Source of the DNA: CAZIVO01 sp964542765
GTDB taxonomy: Bacteria; Planctomycetota; UBA1135; UBA2386
DNA: 64,000 nt
Assembly: GCA_964542765.1 (NCBI GenBank)
Contig: CAZIVO010000004.1
Location: forward strand, 9,843 to 73,842
Direction of reading: 5' to 3'
Every line of letters begins with the position of its first letter. The stretch's first letter is position 1. Made by a program: the position numbers and the translations under genes. Shown here piece after piece: positions 26,826 through 36,817 of this stretch. The notes under the pieces were generated by a model that saw only the letters and a list, made by a program, of their open reading frames with translations, had not been told where the DNA came from and did no database searches.

Positions 26826-26856
26826 AACGCCCCGTGGCTATCAACCACGAGGCGTT
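26826..26856 (-). terminator. Hairpin downstream of tRNA-Asn
   Basis: AACGCC-C-CGTGG (26826-26837) pairs with CCACG-A-GGCGTT (26845-26856): 11 bp with one mismatch and a 7-nt loop. It begins 24 bp past the tRNA 3' end on the minus strand. There is no U tract, so it may mark processing or factor-dependent termination. Confidence 0.45.
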
Positions 26857-26880
26857 CTCGTCCGCAACTAAGAGCGGCAG

Positions 26881-26956
26881 TGGCTCCCCGAGCAAGACTC
26901 GAACTTGCGACCCACTGATTAACAGTCAGTTGCTCTACCAACTGAGCTATCGGGGA
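26881..26956 (-). tRNA. tRNA-Asn (anticodon GTT)
   Basis: 76 nt with the CCA end encoded. The acceptor stem is TCCCCGA/TCGGGGA. The D-arm has AGCTCAGTTGGTAGAGC. The anticodon loop CTGTTAA carries GTT, which reads AAC/AAU. The T-arm contains GTTCGAGTC. It stands alone between two unrelated plus-strand genes. Confidence 0.97.
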
Positions 26957-27195
26957 CTGCGCGAGAGGCATCCGCCCCTCGTCTGGGCGATGACTCTTAC
27001 CTTCGGATCGGCACGGGATCAAGAGCAGCTTGAGAAGAACAATCCAGGGTCGGCGAAAGGCAGCTCTCACGCCACAGCCACATTCTATCGAACTCCGTCA
27101 GGGCATCGCAGAACTCTCACCTCGGGCTTACGCTTATATCATCGCCAATGGCCCTTCCTCGAAGCAGGTTCCTCCCACTTGAAACTGACCATCCC

Positions 27196-29310
27196 ATGAA
27201 TACGAAGCTCGCATCCGCCATTCTCGGTCTCCTGGCGCTGGCTGCATCATGCTCCACTCGCGCTCCCTCAAACCAATCTCGGATCAAACTTCCCGACACT
27301 CGCCGAGGCACGGTTACCGATGATTACCACGGCACGAAGATTCACGACCCCTACCGCTGGCTGGAGGATCAGGACGGCGAGGACACGGCCAGCTGGGTCG
27401 AGGCCCAAAATCAGGTCACCCAAGCATTCCTGTCAGTTAACTCGAAACAGAATGTGCTGCGTGAGCGCCTGACCGAACTCTGGAACTATCCGAAGGCCGG
27501 CACCCCCAATCGGCACGGCAAGTGGTGGGTGCAATTCAAAAATGATGGTCTGCAGAACCAATCCGTGCTGTACCGCGGCACGAGCGTCGACAACATCGAA
27601 GACATCCTCCTTGATCCCAACAAGCTCTCCGAAGACGGCACCGTCGCCTTGGGTGGTCTGAAATTCAGCGCCAACGGCACTCAACTCGCATTCTCGATCT
27701 CTCGCAGCGGTAGCGACTGGCGGGAGTGGCGTGTGCTCGATGTCGCCAGCGGCAAGGAACTCAAAGATGTCGTACGTTGGTCGAAGTTCAGCAGCGTAGC
27801 GTGGAGCAAGGATGGCGAGGGCTTCTTCTACCAGCGCTACCCCGAGCCCAAGGAAGGCGAGACCTACGAGGCCATCAACCTGACGCCCCGTCTTTGCTAC
27901 CACGAGATCGGCACAAAACAGACCCGGGACAGGGTCATCTTCGAGAACCCGGACCAGCCCAAGTGGGGCTACCACCCGACCGTGACCGAGGATGGCTCCT
28001 TCCTGATGATCCATGTCTTCGAGGGCACCGACAGCCGTAATCGCGTGGCCTATCGATCACTACCCGATGGCCAGGTCCGAATGCTCCTCGGCGACTTCGA
28101 CGCCAGCTACTCCTTCCTGGGCAACGACGGCGGCAAGTTCTACTTCGAAACGAACAAGGATGCCCCGCGCGGACGTGTTGTCGCCATCGACAACGAGGCA
28201 CCGAACAAATGGCAGGAACTGATCCCCGAATCAAACGAAACTCTCCATTCGATCTCTCTGATCGCCGACCGCTTCGTTGCGATCTACCTCGAAGATGCTC
28301 ACCACATCGTTCGCATCCATGGGATCGACGGGAAGTTCGAAAAGCAACTTAGGCTGCCCGCACTCGGCGCCGTCAACATCGGCGGTCGTCGTGGGGATCG
28401 GGTCATGCACTTCTCCTTCAACTCATTCACTCACCCACCACAGATCCTCCGCTACGACTTCGACAGCGGGGAGTTGACGACTTTCTGGGCACCGGACGTC
28501 GCCTTCGATCCCAGCGATTACCAAACGCGCCAGGTCTTCTACCAGAGTCGCGACGGTTCACGAATCCCGATGTTCATCGTCCACCGCAAGGGACTCCATC
28601 TGGACGGCAGCCACCCGACCTACCTCTACGGCTACGGCGGATTCAACATCTCCCTGACACCCCGCTTCCAGATCGCGCGGATCGCCTGGCTCGAACTCGG
28701 CGGAGTATATGCTCAGGCCATTCTGCGCGGTGGCGGCGAATACGGAGAAGAATGGCACAGAGCCGGCATGCTCAAGAACAAGCAGAATGTTTTCGATGAC
28801 TTCAAAGCGGCAGCGCACTACCTCATCCGCAATGACTACACCCGCCCCGACAAGCTGGCGATCGGCGGCGGCAGCAACGGTGGCCTGCTGGTCGGAGCCT
28901 GCCTTACTCAGTGGCCCGAACTCTTCGGCGCTGCCGTGCCCGAAGTCGGGGTCATGGACATGCTCCGCTACCACAAGTTCACGATCGGTTGGGCTTGGGC
29001 ATCCGAATACGGCAGCAGTGATGACCCCGAGATGTTCAAGGTGCTCCACGGTTATTCACCACTGCACAACATCCGCGAAGGCCTCGCCTATCCACCGACC
29101 ATGGTGATGACCGGCGACCATGACGACCGTGTTCTGCCCGGCCACAGCTATAAATTTGCCGCCACCCTGCAACGGGCACAGGGCAGCCAAGCACCCATCC
29201 TGCTGCGGATCGACACCAAATCCGGGCATGGCAGAGGTAAGCCAACGAGCAAGCAGATCGCGGCAGCAGCAGACCGCTGGGCCTTCCTGGACAAGGTTCT
29301 GAGCCGGTAG
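27196..29310 (+). CDS. Lipoprotein prolyl oligopeptidase (S9A)
   Basis: 704 aa from the ATG at 27196, chosen because it begins a lipoprotein signal (lipobox LAASC); the frame opens 48 bp earlier with an unlikely leader. HDPYRWLED near the N-terminus is typical of prolyl oligopeptidases, followed by the propeller. The C-terminal alpha/beta hydrolase domain has Ser560 in GGGSNGG, Asp644 in GDHDDRV and His678 in SGHGRGK. It cleaves short peptides after proline. The signal places it at the membrane facing the periplasm, where it would process imported peptides. Confidence 0.92.
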   Translation: MNTKLASAILGLLALAASCSTRAPSNQSRIKLPDTRRGTVTDDYHGTKIHDPYRWLEDQDGEDTASWVEAQNQVTQAFLSVNSKQNVLRERLTELWNYPKAGTPNRHGKWWVQFKNDGLQNQSVLYRGTSVDNIEDILLDPNKLSEDGTVALGGLKFSANGTQLAFSISRSGSDWREWRVLDVASGKELKDVVRWSKFSSVAWSKDGEGFFYQRYPEPKEGETYEAINLTPRLCYHEIGTKQTRDRVIFENPDQPKWGYHPTVTEDGSFLMIHVFEGTDSRNRVAYRSLPDGQVRMLLGDFDASYSFLGNDGGKFYFETNKDAPRGRVVAIDNEAPNKWQELIPESNETLHSISLIADRFVAIYLEDAHHIVRIHGIDGKFEKQLRLPALGAVNIGGRRGDRVMHFSFNSFTHPPQILRYDFDSGELTTFWAPDVAFDPSDYQTRQVFYQSRDGSRIPMFIVHRKGLHLDGSHPTYLYGYGGFNISLTPRFQIARIAWLELGGVYAQAILRGGGEYGEEWHRAGMLKNKQNVFDDFKAAAHYLIRNDYTRPDKLAIGGGSNGGLLVGACLTQWPELFGAAVPEVGVMDMLRYHKFTIGWAWASEYGSSDDPEMFKVLHGYSPLHNIREGLAYPPTMVMTGDHDDRVLPGHSYKFAATLQRAQGSQAPILLRIDTKSGHGRGKPTSKQIAAAADRWAFLDKVLSR

Positions 29311-29424
29311 CCGCAACGAACCAAAGTTCGAGCGGACAAATTCCGGGAACCTGTGGAAACGGATCTCGTTTGAGTGGTGCACGAGCCGATGGAGGTTCGC
29401 TGCAAGACCACGAGAAATCCAAAC

Positions 29425-31701
29425 ATGACCTCAAAACCAGTGTTCGCCGCCTTCTTTCCCGCTCTGATCCTGGCTCTCGGCGCCAGCGCTCAGGGCCGCA
29501 TTAACAATCTCCGCCCACAAGGACGGATAGCCCCACAGGTCCAACTGACCGACCTCGCCGTCAAGACGACCATCGTCGACGGCACGGCAACGACCCAATT
29601 GCGGCAAATATACCGCAACAACGGTAATCAGATTGGCGAAGGCACATGGGTCCTGCCACTGCCACCCGGGGCCCTGGCAGATCGCTTCACCATGACGGTC
29701 AACGGCAAGGAAATGGCCGGTGAAGTCCTCGACGCCGGTGAAGCACGGAACATCTACGAAGAGATCGTCCGCCGGCAACAAGATCCAGGGCTGCTGGAAT
29801 ACATGGGACACGGTTGCCTGCGCGCGCGGATCTTTCCGATTCCAGCACGCGGCGAGATCACTGTTCTCGTTCGCTTTCGACAGCTTCTCCATGCAACCGC
29901 AGGTCTCCACGAGTGGAGTTTCCCACTCCGCGCTGCCAGCATGGCACGCACCAGCACCGCGAAGATCAGTCTCGACCTGACCATCTCCTCGAAAAAAGCC
30001 ATCAAGGCCATCTACTCACCACTCGCCGGTGTCGATATCCAGGCCAAGGGCGACCACGAAGCCAGGGTCTCGTTCGAGTCGCAGGCGGGCCAGATGCCCG
30101 AACGCGATTTGCGCGTGATGTACGGCCTCTCCGATCAGGAGTTCGGCCTCAACCTGCTGACCTATCGCAAGAAGGGCGATCCGGGTTTCTTCATGATGCT
30201 CCTCGCCCCCAAGCAGGAATGGAAAGAACCCGAAAACACGCAAAAGATCATCCACTTCGTGCTCGACACCTCGGGCTCGATGGCGGGCAAGAAAATCGAT
30301 CAGGCGAGAGGCGCGCTGAGCTTCTTCCTGAAGTCCCTGAAGCCGCACGACCTCTTCAATGTCGTGCCCTTCTCCACCGAGGCGCGGCCTTTCTTCCCTG
30401 CTCCGGTGGCAGCCAGTGCCGAGAACCGCAAAAAAGCCATGTCCAAGGCCGCCGAACTCGTAGCACGGGGCGGCACCAATATCGAGGACGGGCTGCGCTC
30501 CGCCCTGTGCACGGATTCTCCGTCCGCAAGCAATGGCGCCTCACAAATGCCCATCACGGTCTTCCTCACCGATGGGTTGCCATCCGTCGGCACCACCGAC
30601 ACCGACCAGCTGATCACGCTGGTCAAGAAATTCAACAAGCACGGGGCGCGCATCTTCGTCTTCGGAGTCGGCCATGACGTCAATACCAAACTGCTCGACA
30701 GGATTGCCGAGGATGCCGGTGGCGACAGGGACTATGTCCGCGAAAACGAGAATATCGAGGTCAAGACGGGTGCGCTCTTCACCAAGCTGAGCCACCCGGT
30801 CATGACCGACTTGCAGATCGCTTGCAAGGTGATCGACAACTTCGACACCTTCCCCAAGCGAACACCCGACCTTTTCAAGGGCGGCCGCCTGGTCGTGATC
30901 GGCCGCTACCGCAACTCCGGCAATGCGGCAATCCACCTGAAAGGCTGCGTCGATGGCAGCGACAAGGAGTTCATCTTCGAAGGCACTTTCCCCGAAGACT
31001 CCACCGAGCATGACTTCCTGCCGGTCCTGTGGGCTGAGAGAAAGATCGGGGTCATACTCGAGGCCATCCGCCTGCACGGCCGCAAGCAGGAGCTGGTCGA
31101 CGAAGTCACTCGGCTGGGCAAGGAATACGGCATCGTCACACCCTTCACCTCCCATCTCGTGCTGGAGGAAGGCATGCGAGTCGCGCAAGATCGCGAAGTC
31201 TGGAAGGGCGGGAAAAGACGTCCCGAGATCTTCTTGGGGACTGACACGATCCGCGTGGAAAAGGAACTCGGGCGTGCTGGCGCCGATCCTTCAGGTGGCC
31301 TCACCGAAATAGCCGAAAAAGCCAAGGAGCAAGCCGATGCCTCCCGCAGGACGCTCTCCGGCCTTGGCAGTGTTCAAACCGGCCGCCAATCCGTCGCTCA
31401 GAGCCAATCGCTCAAGGCGCTCAAGAGGGGGAGAGCTCCCACGGCCGAAATCAATGATGTCTCCGAGAGCGCCGGCAACCTGCTGCGGCGACGCATCAAG
31501 GACCACACCTTCTACCTCGCCGGCGGCGTCTGGGTGGATTCGCAATACACCGCCAAGATGAAGTCCAAGGTGAAGAAGGTGAAGGCCTTCTCGAAGGAAT
31601 ACTTCGAACTGCTCAAGCAACAGCCGGAGATCGTGCCCTTCCTGGCCTTCAGCACTCGCATCGTCATCGTCACCACCAAGGGCGTGATCGAGATCGTGTG
31701 A
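29425..31701 (+). CDS. Secreted VIT and von Willebrand factor A domain protein
   Basis: 758 aa from the ATG at 29425, which starts a signal peptide ending near GASAQ. A VIT domain (about 35-165; QLTDLAVKTTIVDGTATTQLRQIYRN, GEVLDAGEARNIYEE) is followed by a vWA domain. Its metal-ion adhesion motif is DTSGSM (281-286), with TDG further on. The C-terminal third is low-complexity then charged (KMKSKVKKVKAFSKEYF). No sortase or PEP-CTERM sorting signal is visible. Relatives resemble inter-alpha-trypsin inhibitor heavy chains and act in surface or matrix binding; partner unknown. Confidence 0.85.
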   Translation: MTSKPVFAAFFPALILALGASAQGRINNLRPQGRIAPQVQLTDLAVKTTIVDGTATTQLRQIYRNNGNQIGEGTWVLPLPPGALADRFTMTVNGKEMAGEVLDAGEARNIYEEIVRRQQDPGLLEYMGHGCLRARIFPIPARGEITVLVRFRQLLHATAGLHEWSFPLRAASMARTSTAKISLDLTISSKKAIKAIYSPLAGVDIQAKGDHEARVSFESQAGQMPERDLRVMYGLSDQEFGLNLLTYRKKGDPGFFMMLLAPKQEWKEPENTQKIIHFVLDTSGSMAGKKIDQARGALSFFLKSLKPHDLFNVVPFSTEARPFFPAPVAASAENRKKAMSKAAELVARGGTNIEDGLRSALCTDSPSASNGASQMPITVFLTDGLPSVGTTDTDQLITLVKKFNKHGARIFVFGVGHDVNTKLLDRIAEDAGGDRDYVRENENIEVKTGALFTKLSHPVMTDLQIACKVIDNFDTFPKRTPDLFKGGRLVVIGRYRNSGNAAIHLKGCVDGSDKEFIFEGTFPEDSTEHDFLPVLWAERKIGVILEAIRLHGRKQELVDEVTRLGKEYGIVTPFTSHLVLEEGMRVAQDREVWKGGKRRPEIFLGTDTIRVEKELGRAGADPSGGLTEIAEKAKEQADASRRTLSGLGSVQTGRQSVAQSQSLKALKRGRAPTAEINDVSESAGNLLRRRIKDHTFYLAGGVWVDSQYTAKMKSKVKKVKAFSKEYFELLKQQPEIVPFLAFSTRIVIVTTKGVIEIV

Positions 31702-31717
31702 GCAGGGCTCTCCTGCC

Positions 31718-32761
31718 CTATTCGAACCAGGGAGTTGCCTCGAGCAACTCCCTGAGAACCGAGGTCGCATAAGACCCTCGCGGCAACTCAAAGGTCACAC
31801 GCAACCCTTCCGGCTCGGCGTTGGCCTTCGGATCTCTCACCGGCACCCGGAGAGGCCGCCGAGCCCCCGGATGAGTGCCGTGCGGCATGCGAGCGAAGAT
31901 CTCCGGTTCAATCTCGCATTCTTTCATCACACGTTCCTCGATCTCGGCCACCATCCCCTGGGGACGCAACAGCTTCGGTCCCGGCAAAGGCCCTGACGGC
32001 GAGATCTCGAAGGAGTCACAACGGATCTGCTCGCTGACAAGGTCCTCGACGAGAAAGGATGCGCCATTCCGATGCAACCAGGCGACATCTCCATCGAGAA
32101 GAGATCCGAGCGTCTCGATCCGTGCATTCACCACCCTGTTGAAAACCTCGCTCTGCACCGCCGATATAATCAGATTCAGCAACCGCCTGGGCATCCTGCC
32201 TGCAGCCTTGCGCGGATTACCCTCAAGGATCTTACGTCCCTTTTCGAGATTCGAACCCCGCTTGCCAAACCGCTGTTCACCGAAGTGATTGGGAACTCCT
32301 CGACGCGCCATGTCTTGCAGATTTTCCTTTGCCGCAGTGGCATGCTCCGAACCCACTCCGTCGATCAGGATCGAGAAACGATTCCCTCGAAGATGCCCCA
32401 TCTTGATCTTGTTACGGTGGCGCGAGACCTCGCGAACACGCAACCCCTCGATCTCGAGATTCTCGCACTCTTGCGGGTCGACGCCATCGATCGAGATCCA
32501 TTGACGTGCCACGGCCTGAGCATCCTTGAGCCCCGCATAGCCAAAGTCTCGCTGCCGCCGTCCCAGCACTCCCGCCAGACGCGAAACCGCCTCCATGGTG
32601 GGGATCCCTTCCTTCTCGATCAAGAGATAGGTGTGCGTCCCCTCCCCCGAAGGTTGATACAGCGGGATCTCTTCGACGAAAAAATCACGGGAGCGCAGCT
32701 TGTAGCGGCCGGGAATAGGTGCTGCTGGGCCACCCCGCTGCAGCGGTCTGGTCGGTTTCAA
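31718..32761 (-). CDS. truD: tRNA pseudouridine(13) synthase TruD
   Basis: 347 aa. The catalytic block FGYAGLKDAQAVARQ places Asp80 where the family nucleophile is expected. KMGHLRGNRFSI and PNHFGEQRFGKRGSN are further TruD signatures. TruD makes pseudouridine at position 13 of tRNA-Glu and some others. The start is TTG at 32761, overlapping the accD stop as TTGA; no ATG or GTG is usable upstream of the conserved YKLRSRDFFVEEIP segment. It is the last gene of the gap-pgk-rpe-accD-truD run. Confidence 0.92.
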   Translation of the reverse strand: MKPTRPLQRGGPAAPIPGRYKLRSRDFFVEEIPLYQPSGEGTHTYLLIEKEGIPTMEAVSRLAGVLGRRQRDFGYAGLKDAQAVARQWISIDGVDPQECENLEIEGLRVREVSRHRNKIKMGHLRGNRFSILIDGVGSEHATAAKENLQDMARRGVPNHFGEQRFGKRGSNLEKGRKILEGNPRKAAGRMPRRLLNLIISAVQSEVFNRVVNARIETLGSLLDGDVAWLHRNGASFLVEDLVSEQIRCDSFEISPSGPLPGPKLLRPQGMVAEIEERVMKECEIEPEIFARMPHGTHPGARRPLRVPVRDPKANAEPEGLRVTFELPRGSYATSVLRELLEATPWFE

Positions 32762-33723
32762 GTCTGTTCCCGCTTCTTCGCACGCTTGCCGGTTGCCTTC
32801 GGCTTTGCCTGCCCCACGTTCGCAACCTCTGCTGCCCCTTCGGTCGAAGATGCCGCCGCCTTCTCTTCACCGTTCTTGGAGCCCCCATAAGCCGCGGGCG
32901 CATCCGCTCCCGTTGCATAGGCGACCAGACGGGCCAGTTCATCGCGCATCTTGTCGCGCGGAACAAGGCGGTCGATCTGCCCTTTCTCCAGCAAGAACTC
33001 TGCCCGCTGGAAACCCTTGGGCAACTCTTTCTTGATCGTGGTCGAAATCACACGTGGCCCTGCAAAGCCAATCAATGCGCCAGGCTCGGCCAGCAACACA
33101 TCACAGACAGAGGCAAAGCTCGCAGTAACTCCACCGGTGGTCGGATGAGCCATGACACAAATCGAGAATCCACCGGCAGCTCCCAGCCGAGAGATCGTGG
33201 CGCAGGTCTTGGCCATCTGCATCAAGGACAAGGGGCCTTCATGCATGCGAGCACCCCCAGAACATGAGAAGATCAACAGCGGGCAGCCCTTCTCCATCGC
33301 GAGTTCTGCAGCCCGAGCAATCTTCTCGCCAACCACAACACCCATCGACCCCCCCATGAACTTGAAGTTCATGACAGCGATGACGGCATCGAATCCCTTG
33401 ATCGTGCAGGTGCCGACAATGGCAGCGTCCTTCTCCCCCGTCTTTTCTTGCGTCTTCTCCAGTTTCTGGCCGTAAGGCTCACGATCGACGAAGCCCAGCC
33501 GATCCTCCGCATACAGATCAACATAGAACTCTTCGAAGCTGCCCTCATCCACGGTCAACGCGATCCGATCGCGACCTGGCAGCGTGAAGTGATAGCCACA
33601 AGAACCACAAACCCGGTGCTTGGCCTCGAATTCCTTGCGGAACAGCATCGTTCCGCAGCTTTCGCACTTGATCCATAGCCCACCGGGTATGTCCTTCTTC
33701 TTGCCAAATCGTGTCCAGGCCAT
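32758..33723 (-). CDS. accD: Acetyl-CoA carboxylase carboxyltransferase subunit beta
   Basis: 321 aa. The N-terminal C4 zinc ribbon has Cys20, Cys23, Cys39 and Cys42. The crotonase-like transferase core includes NFKFMGGSMGVVVGEKI, FSCSGGARMHEG, HPTTGGVTASFAS and IGFAGPRVI. AccD pairs with AccA to move CO2 from carboxybiotin to acetyl-CoA for fatty-acid synthesis. The last 50 residues are an Ala/Lys-rich basic tail beyond the usual core. accA is not in the window. Confidence 0.95.
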   Translation of the reverse strand: MAWTRFGKKKDIPGGLWIKCESCGTMLFRKEFEAKHRVCGSCGYHFTLPGRDRIALTVDEGSFEEFYVDLYAEDRLGFVDREPYGQKLEKTQEKTGEKDAAIVGTCTIKGFDAVIAVMNFKFMGGSMGVVVGEKIARAAELAMEKGCPLLIFSCSGGARMHEGPLSLMQMAKTCATISRLGAAGGFSICVMAHPTTGGVTASFASVCDVLLAEPGALIGFAGPRVISTTIKKELPKGFQRAEFLLEKGQIDRLVPRDKMRDELARLVAYATGADAPAAYGGSKNGEEKAAASSTEGAAEVANVGQAKPKATGKRAKKREQT

Positions 33724-33801
33724 GGGATCTTCAAATGCTCCGAGAATCGGTCAGCAGAGAATACAGGGTCGGGGACGAGGAATCCGCCCCCCGTCGCAAC
33801 T

Positions 33802-34473
33802 TCATCCTGGCCGGCTCTTTGTAGCTGTTTCACGAAGATCTGTGATCCGCTGTCCAACGTCCTCAGCGCCAAAAACCGCGGTTCCAGCCACAAATGCGTT
33901 GGTGCCGACCTCGGCGCAAGCAGCAATGTTCTCGGGTCCGATGCCACCATCCATCTCGATCTCACCCGTGAAGCCGAGTTCGTCGCGGATGACCCGCACA
34001 TGGTCGAGCACCTCGGGCATGAACTTCTGTCCGCCAAAACCAGGGAAGACGCTCATCACCAGCACCATGTCCAGACAGGGCAAGAAAGGCGACAGGTCAT
34101 GGGGATTTCCATCTGGATTCATCGCCATGGCAACCTTCCGACCACGACTCTTGACCTTGTCAATGAGCTTCATCGGATCGATCTTTTCGACGATCTCGAG
34201 ATGGAAAGTGAAAACATCAGCCCCCGCATCCAGGAACGAATCTGCGTGGCTGAGCGGATCCTCGATCATCAGGTGGACATCGAGCGGTGTCGTGGCCACC
34301 TCCTTGATCTTGGCAACAACGGGCGGCCCAATTGTAATGTTCGGAACGAAGTGGCCATCCATGACGTCAACATGGAGCCAATCGGCGCCGCAAGATTCAA
34401 CCTTCGCGACCTCCTCGGCGATGCGTGAGAAGTCACATGACAGCAAGGACGGAGCAATACGAATCGGATGCAT
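33802..34473 (-). CDS. rpe: Ribulose-phosphate 3-epimerase
   Basis: 223 aa, full family length. The TIM barrel begins IRIAPSLLSCDFSRI. Metal and catalytic residues are in HVDVMDGHFVPN (34-45) and in EMDGGIGPENI; PGFGGQKF is the phosphate-binding segment. It interconverts ribulose 5-phosphate and xylulose 5-phosphate. It lies 65 bp after pgk and 78 bp before accD, on the same strand. Confidence 0.95.
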   Translation of the reverse strand: MHPIRIAPSLLSCDFSRIAEEVAKVESCGADWLHVDVMDGHFVPNITIGPPVVAKIKEVATTPLDVHLMIEDPLSHADSFLDAGADVFTFHLEIVEKIDPMKLIDKVKSRGRKVAMAMNPDGNPHDLSPFLPCLDMVLVMSVFPGFGGQKFMPEVLDHVRVIRDELGFTGEIEMDGGIGPENIAACAEVGTNAFVAGTAVFGAEDVGQRITDLRETATKSRPG

Positions 34474-34538
34474 TCCAGATCACCTGAGACTTGAGTACTA
34501 CTGATCATGGCCATGGCACATGCCGGGCCATCACAAGA

Positions 34539-35726
34539 TCAGCCTGTGAGCGTATCTTCGAGCGCCGCGATTCCAGGAAGTTTCTTGCCTTCGAGGAGTT
34601 CGAGGCTCGCGCCCCCACCGGTCGATACATGACTGATCTTGTCGGTCAGGCCCAGCATCTCGACCGCCGCCACGGAATCGCCACCACCAACGACCGAAAA
34701 GGCCTCCGAATCAGCCACCGCCCGCGCCACAGCCTGCGTGCCGTGACGGAAGGCCTCCATCTCAAAAACTCCCATCGGGCCATTCCAGATGATGGTATGC
34801 GCGGCTCTGATGGCATCCGCGAACCCCGCGGCTGAAGCCGGACCTATATCCAGCCCCATCAGCCCATCGGGGATCGCTGGACCATGGATACTCGAGGTTG
34901 CATCGGCATGGAATTCGGCGGCACAGACATGATCTTCGGGCAAAGAAATCTCGACTCCTCGCTCTTGCGCACGCTCCCTGATCCGCGCCGCCTCATCCAT
35001 GAGTTCCTCCTCACAACGCGAAGTGCCAGTGGGCACACCCGCCTGCCTGAGGAAGGTGTAAGCCATGGCTCCACCGATGATCAGCCCGTCGACTCGATCG
35101 AGAAGGTTGAGGATCACAGGCAACTTATCACTGACCTTGGCACCCCCCAGAATCGCGATCAGCGGTCGCTCGCCCCCTTCGAGGACGGTACGGAAAGCCT
35201 CGATTTCACGCTCGAGCAGAAGACCCGCCGCCGAAGGCAAAAACTGAGGCACACCCGAAACACTCGCGTGAGCACGATGTGCCGTGCCGAAAGCGTCATT
35301 GACGTAGCAGTCACCCAGTTCCGCCAAGGCCCGTACAAAAGCCTCATCGCCATCCTGCTCCTCGGCATGAAACCTCAGATTTTCGAGCATCAGGCAGGTT
35401 CCTGGCGCAAGCGCCTGCGCTGCAGATCGCGCCGTCTCACCGACACATTCCGGCACAGCCTTCACCTCGACGCCCAGCAATTCCGCGAGCCGAGCCGCTA
35501 CCGGACTCATCCGCATCGCTTCGACAACCCGCCCCTTGGGTCGTCCAAGGTGCGACATCAGAATGGGCCGTCCACCGCGGTCCAGGATCTTCTGGATCGT
35601 CGGCAAAGCCGCCCGGATACGCGCATCCGAAGTAACCCTGCCGCGATCATCGAAAGGAACATTGAAGTCAACCCTGACCAGAACTCGACTACCGCTCAAA
35701 GGTAGATCGTCGAGATTTCTCGCCAT
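34539..35726 (-). CDS. pgk: Phosphoglycerate kinase
   Basis: 395 aa, standard length. VRVDFNVPFDD and the early substrate-binding Arg/His-rich segment SHLGRPKG mark the N-domain. GGAKVSDK and VGGGDSVAAVEMLG mark the nucleotide-binding C-domain. It transfers phosphate from 1,3-bisphosphoglycerate to ADP in glycolysis. It starts 13 bp after gap, which implies coupled expression. Confidence 0.96.
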   Translation of the reverse strand: MARNLDDLPLSGSRVLVRVDFNVPFDDRGRVTSDARIRAALPTIQKILDRGGRPILMSHLGRPKGRVVEAMRMSPVAARLAELLGVEVKAVPECVGETARSAAQALAPGTCLMLENLRFHAEEQDGDEAFVRALAELGDCYVNDAFGTAHRAHASVSGVPQFLPSAAGLLLEREIEAFRTVLEGGERPLIAILGGAKVSDKLPVILNLLDRVDGLIIGGAMAYTFLRQAGVPTGTSRCEEELMDEAARIRERAQERGVEISLPEDHVCAAEFHADATSSIHGPAIPDGLMGLDIGPASAAGFADAIRAAHTIIWNGPMGVFEMEAFRHGTQAVARAVADSEAFSVVGGGDSVAAVEMLGLTDKISHVSTGGGASLELLEGKKLPGIAALEDTLTG

Positions 35727-35739
35727 GCTATTGACCGAC

Positions 35740-36750
35740 TCAGGAACCGAGATCGTGTGCTTTTTGCATCAGATCCGCCACTCGATTGCTATATCCCCAC
35801 TCGTTGTCGTACCAGCTCACGACCTTCGCCATGGCACCACCATCGCAAATCATCGTGCTCTGACCATCAATGACAGAACTGTGAGGGTCGCCGACGATGT
35901 CCGACGAAACAATAGGATCATCTGTGTAGAACAAGATCCCCTTCATGGGGCCCTCGGCAGCAGCCTTCAGGGCAAGGTTGATTTCCTCGACAGAGGCTTT
36001 CTTCGTCAAGTTAGCAGCCAGATCCACGACAGATCCGTCGGGAACTGGAACTCGTAATGCAAAGCCATCCAGCTTGCCGTTCAGGTCAGGGATCACCTTA
36101 CCAACCGCGCGCGCAGCACCCGTGGTCGTGGGAATGATATTGGATGCACCTGCGCGGGCCCTGCGCATGTCGGAGTGAACCATGTCCGCGATGCGCTGAT
36201 CGTTCGTGAATGCATGTACGGTCGTCATCAGCCCTCTCTCTATACCGAAAGATTCGTGCAAAACCTTCGCCATCGGTGCCAGACAATTCGTGGTGCACGA
36301 GGCATTGGAGATGACCCGATGACCGGACTCCAGCATCTCATCATTGACGCCAAGGACAATCATCGCATCGATATCACCCTTCGGAGGAACCGTCAAAAGA
36401 ACCTTCTTCGCTCCGGCGTCGACATGCTTGAGACAAGCCTCTTGAGTCACAAACACGCCGGTTGACTCGACGACAAAATCAACTCCGAGATCTCCCCAGG
36501 GCAACTGCGCTGGATCACGCTCCCCTAAAATACGAACCGTCTTGCCGTCAATCTGGATCTCTCCATCGCCAACTCCGACTGTCCCTGAATAACGTCCATG
36601 GACGGAGTCATATTTCAGCAAATGAGCCAACGAACTCGCCGGTGCAAGGTCGTTGATAGCAACAACTTCAAAATTCTCTCGCTGCTGCAGAACGCGACAA
36701 ACCAGCCGCCCGATGCGCCCAAAACCATTGATCCCAATCCTGATCGCCAT
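35740..36750 (-). CDS. gap: Glyceraldehyde-3-phosphate dehydrogenase, type I
   Basis: 336 aa from the ATG at 36750; the frame is open upstream but the family N-terminus is MAIRIGINGFGRIGR. Catalytic Cys152 lies in SNASCTTNCLAP. Asp34 at the end of the second strand favours NAD over NADP. An AAGGAG ribosome site lies 10 bp before the start. It heads the run gap-pgk-rpe-accD-truD and is divergent from tilS. Confidence 0.96.
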   Translation of the reverse strand: MAIRIGINGFGRIGRLVCRVLQQRENFEVVAINDLAPASSLAHLLKYDSVHGRYSGTVGVGDGEIQIDGKTVRILGERDPAQLPWGDLGVDFVVESTGVFVTQEACLKHVDAGAKKVLLTVPPKGDIDAMIVLGVNDEMLESGHRVISNASCTTNCLAPMAKVLHESFGIERGLMTTVHAFTNDQRIADMVHSDMRRARAGASNIIPTTTGAARAVGKVIPDLNGKLDGFALRVPVPDGSVVDLAANLTKKASVEEINLALKAAAEGPMKGILFYTDDPIVSSDIVGDPHSSVIDGQSTMICDGGAMAKVVSWYDNEWGYSNRVADLMQKAHDLGS

Positions 36751-36817
36751 GGCAAAGAAACTCCTTTTAAGTCCGAGGTCGTGCCGTGAAGGGGCGGGAA
36801 CTATATATCGGAAGGGC

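Noticed and set aside
31729..31753. 10-bp stem as a terminator between the VIT-vWA gene and truD
   Set aside because: It lies within the last codons of truD and has no T run on either side, so coding sequence explains it.
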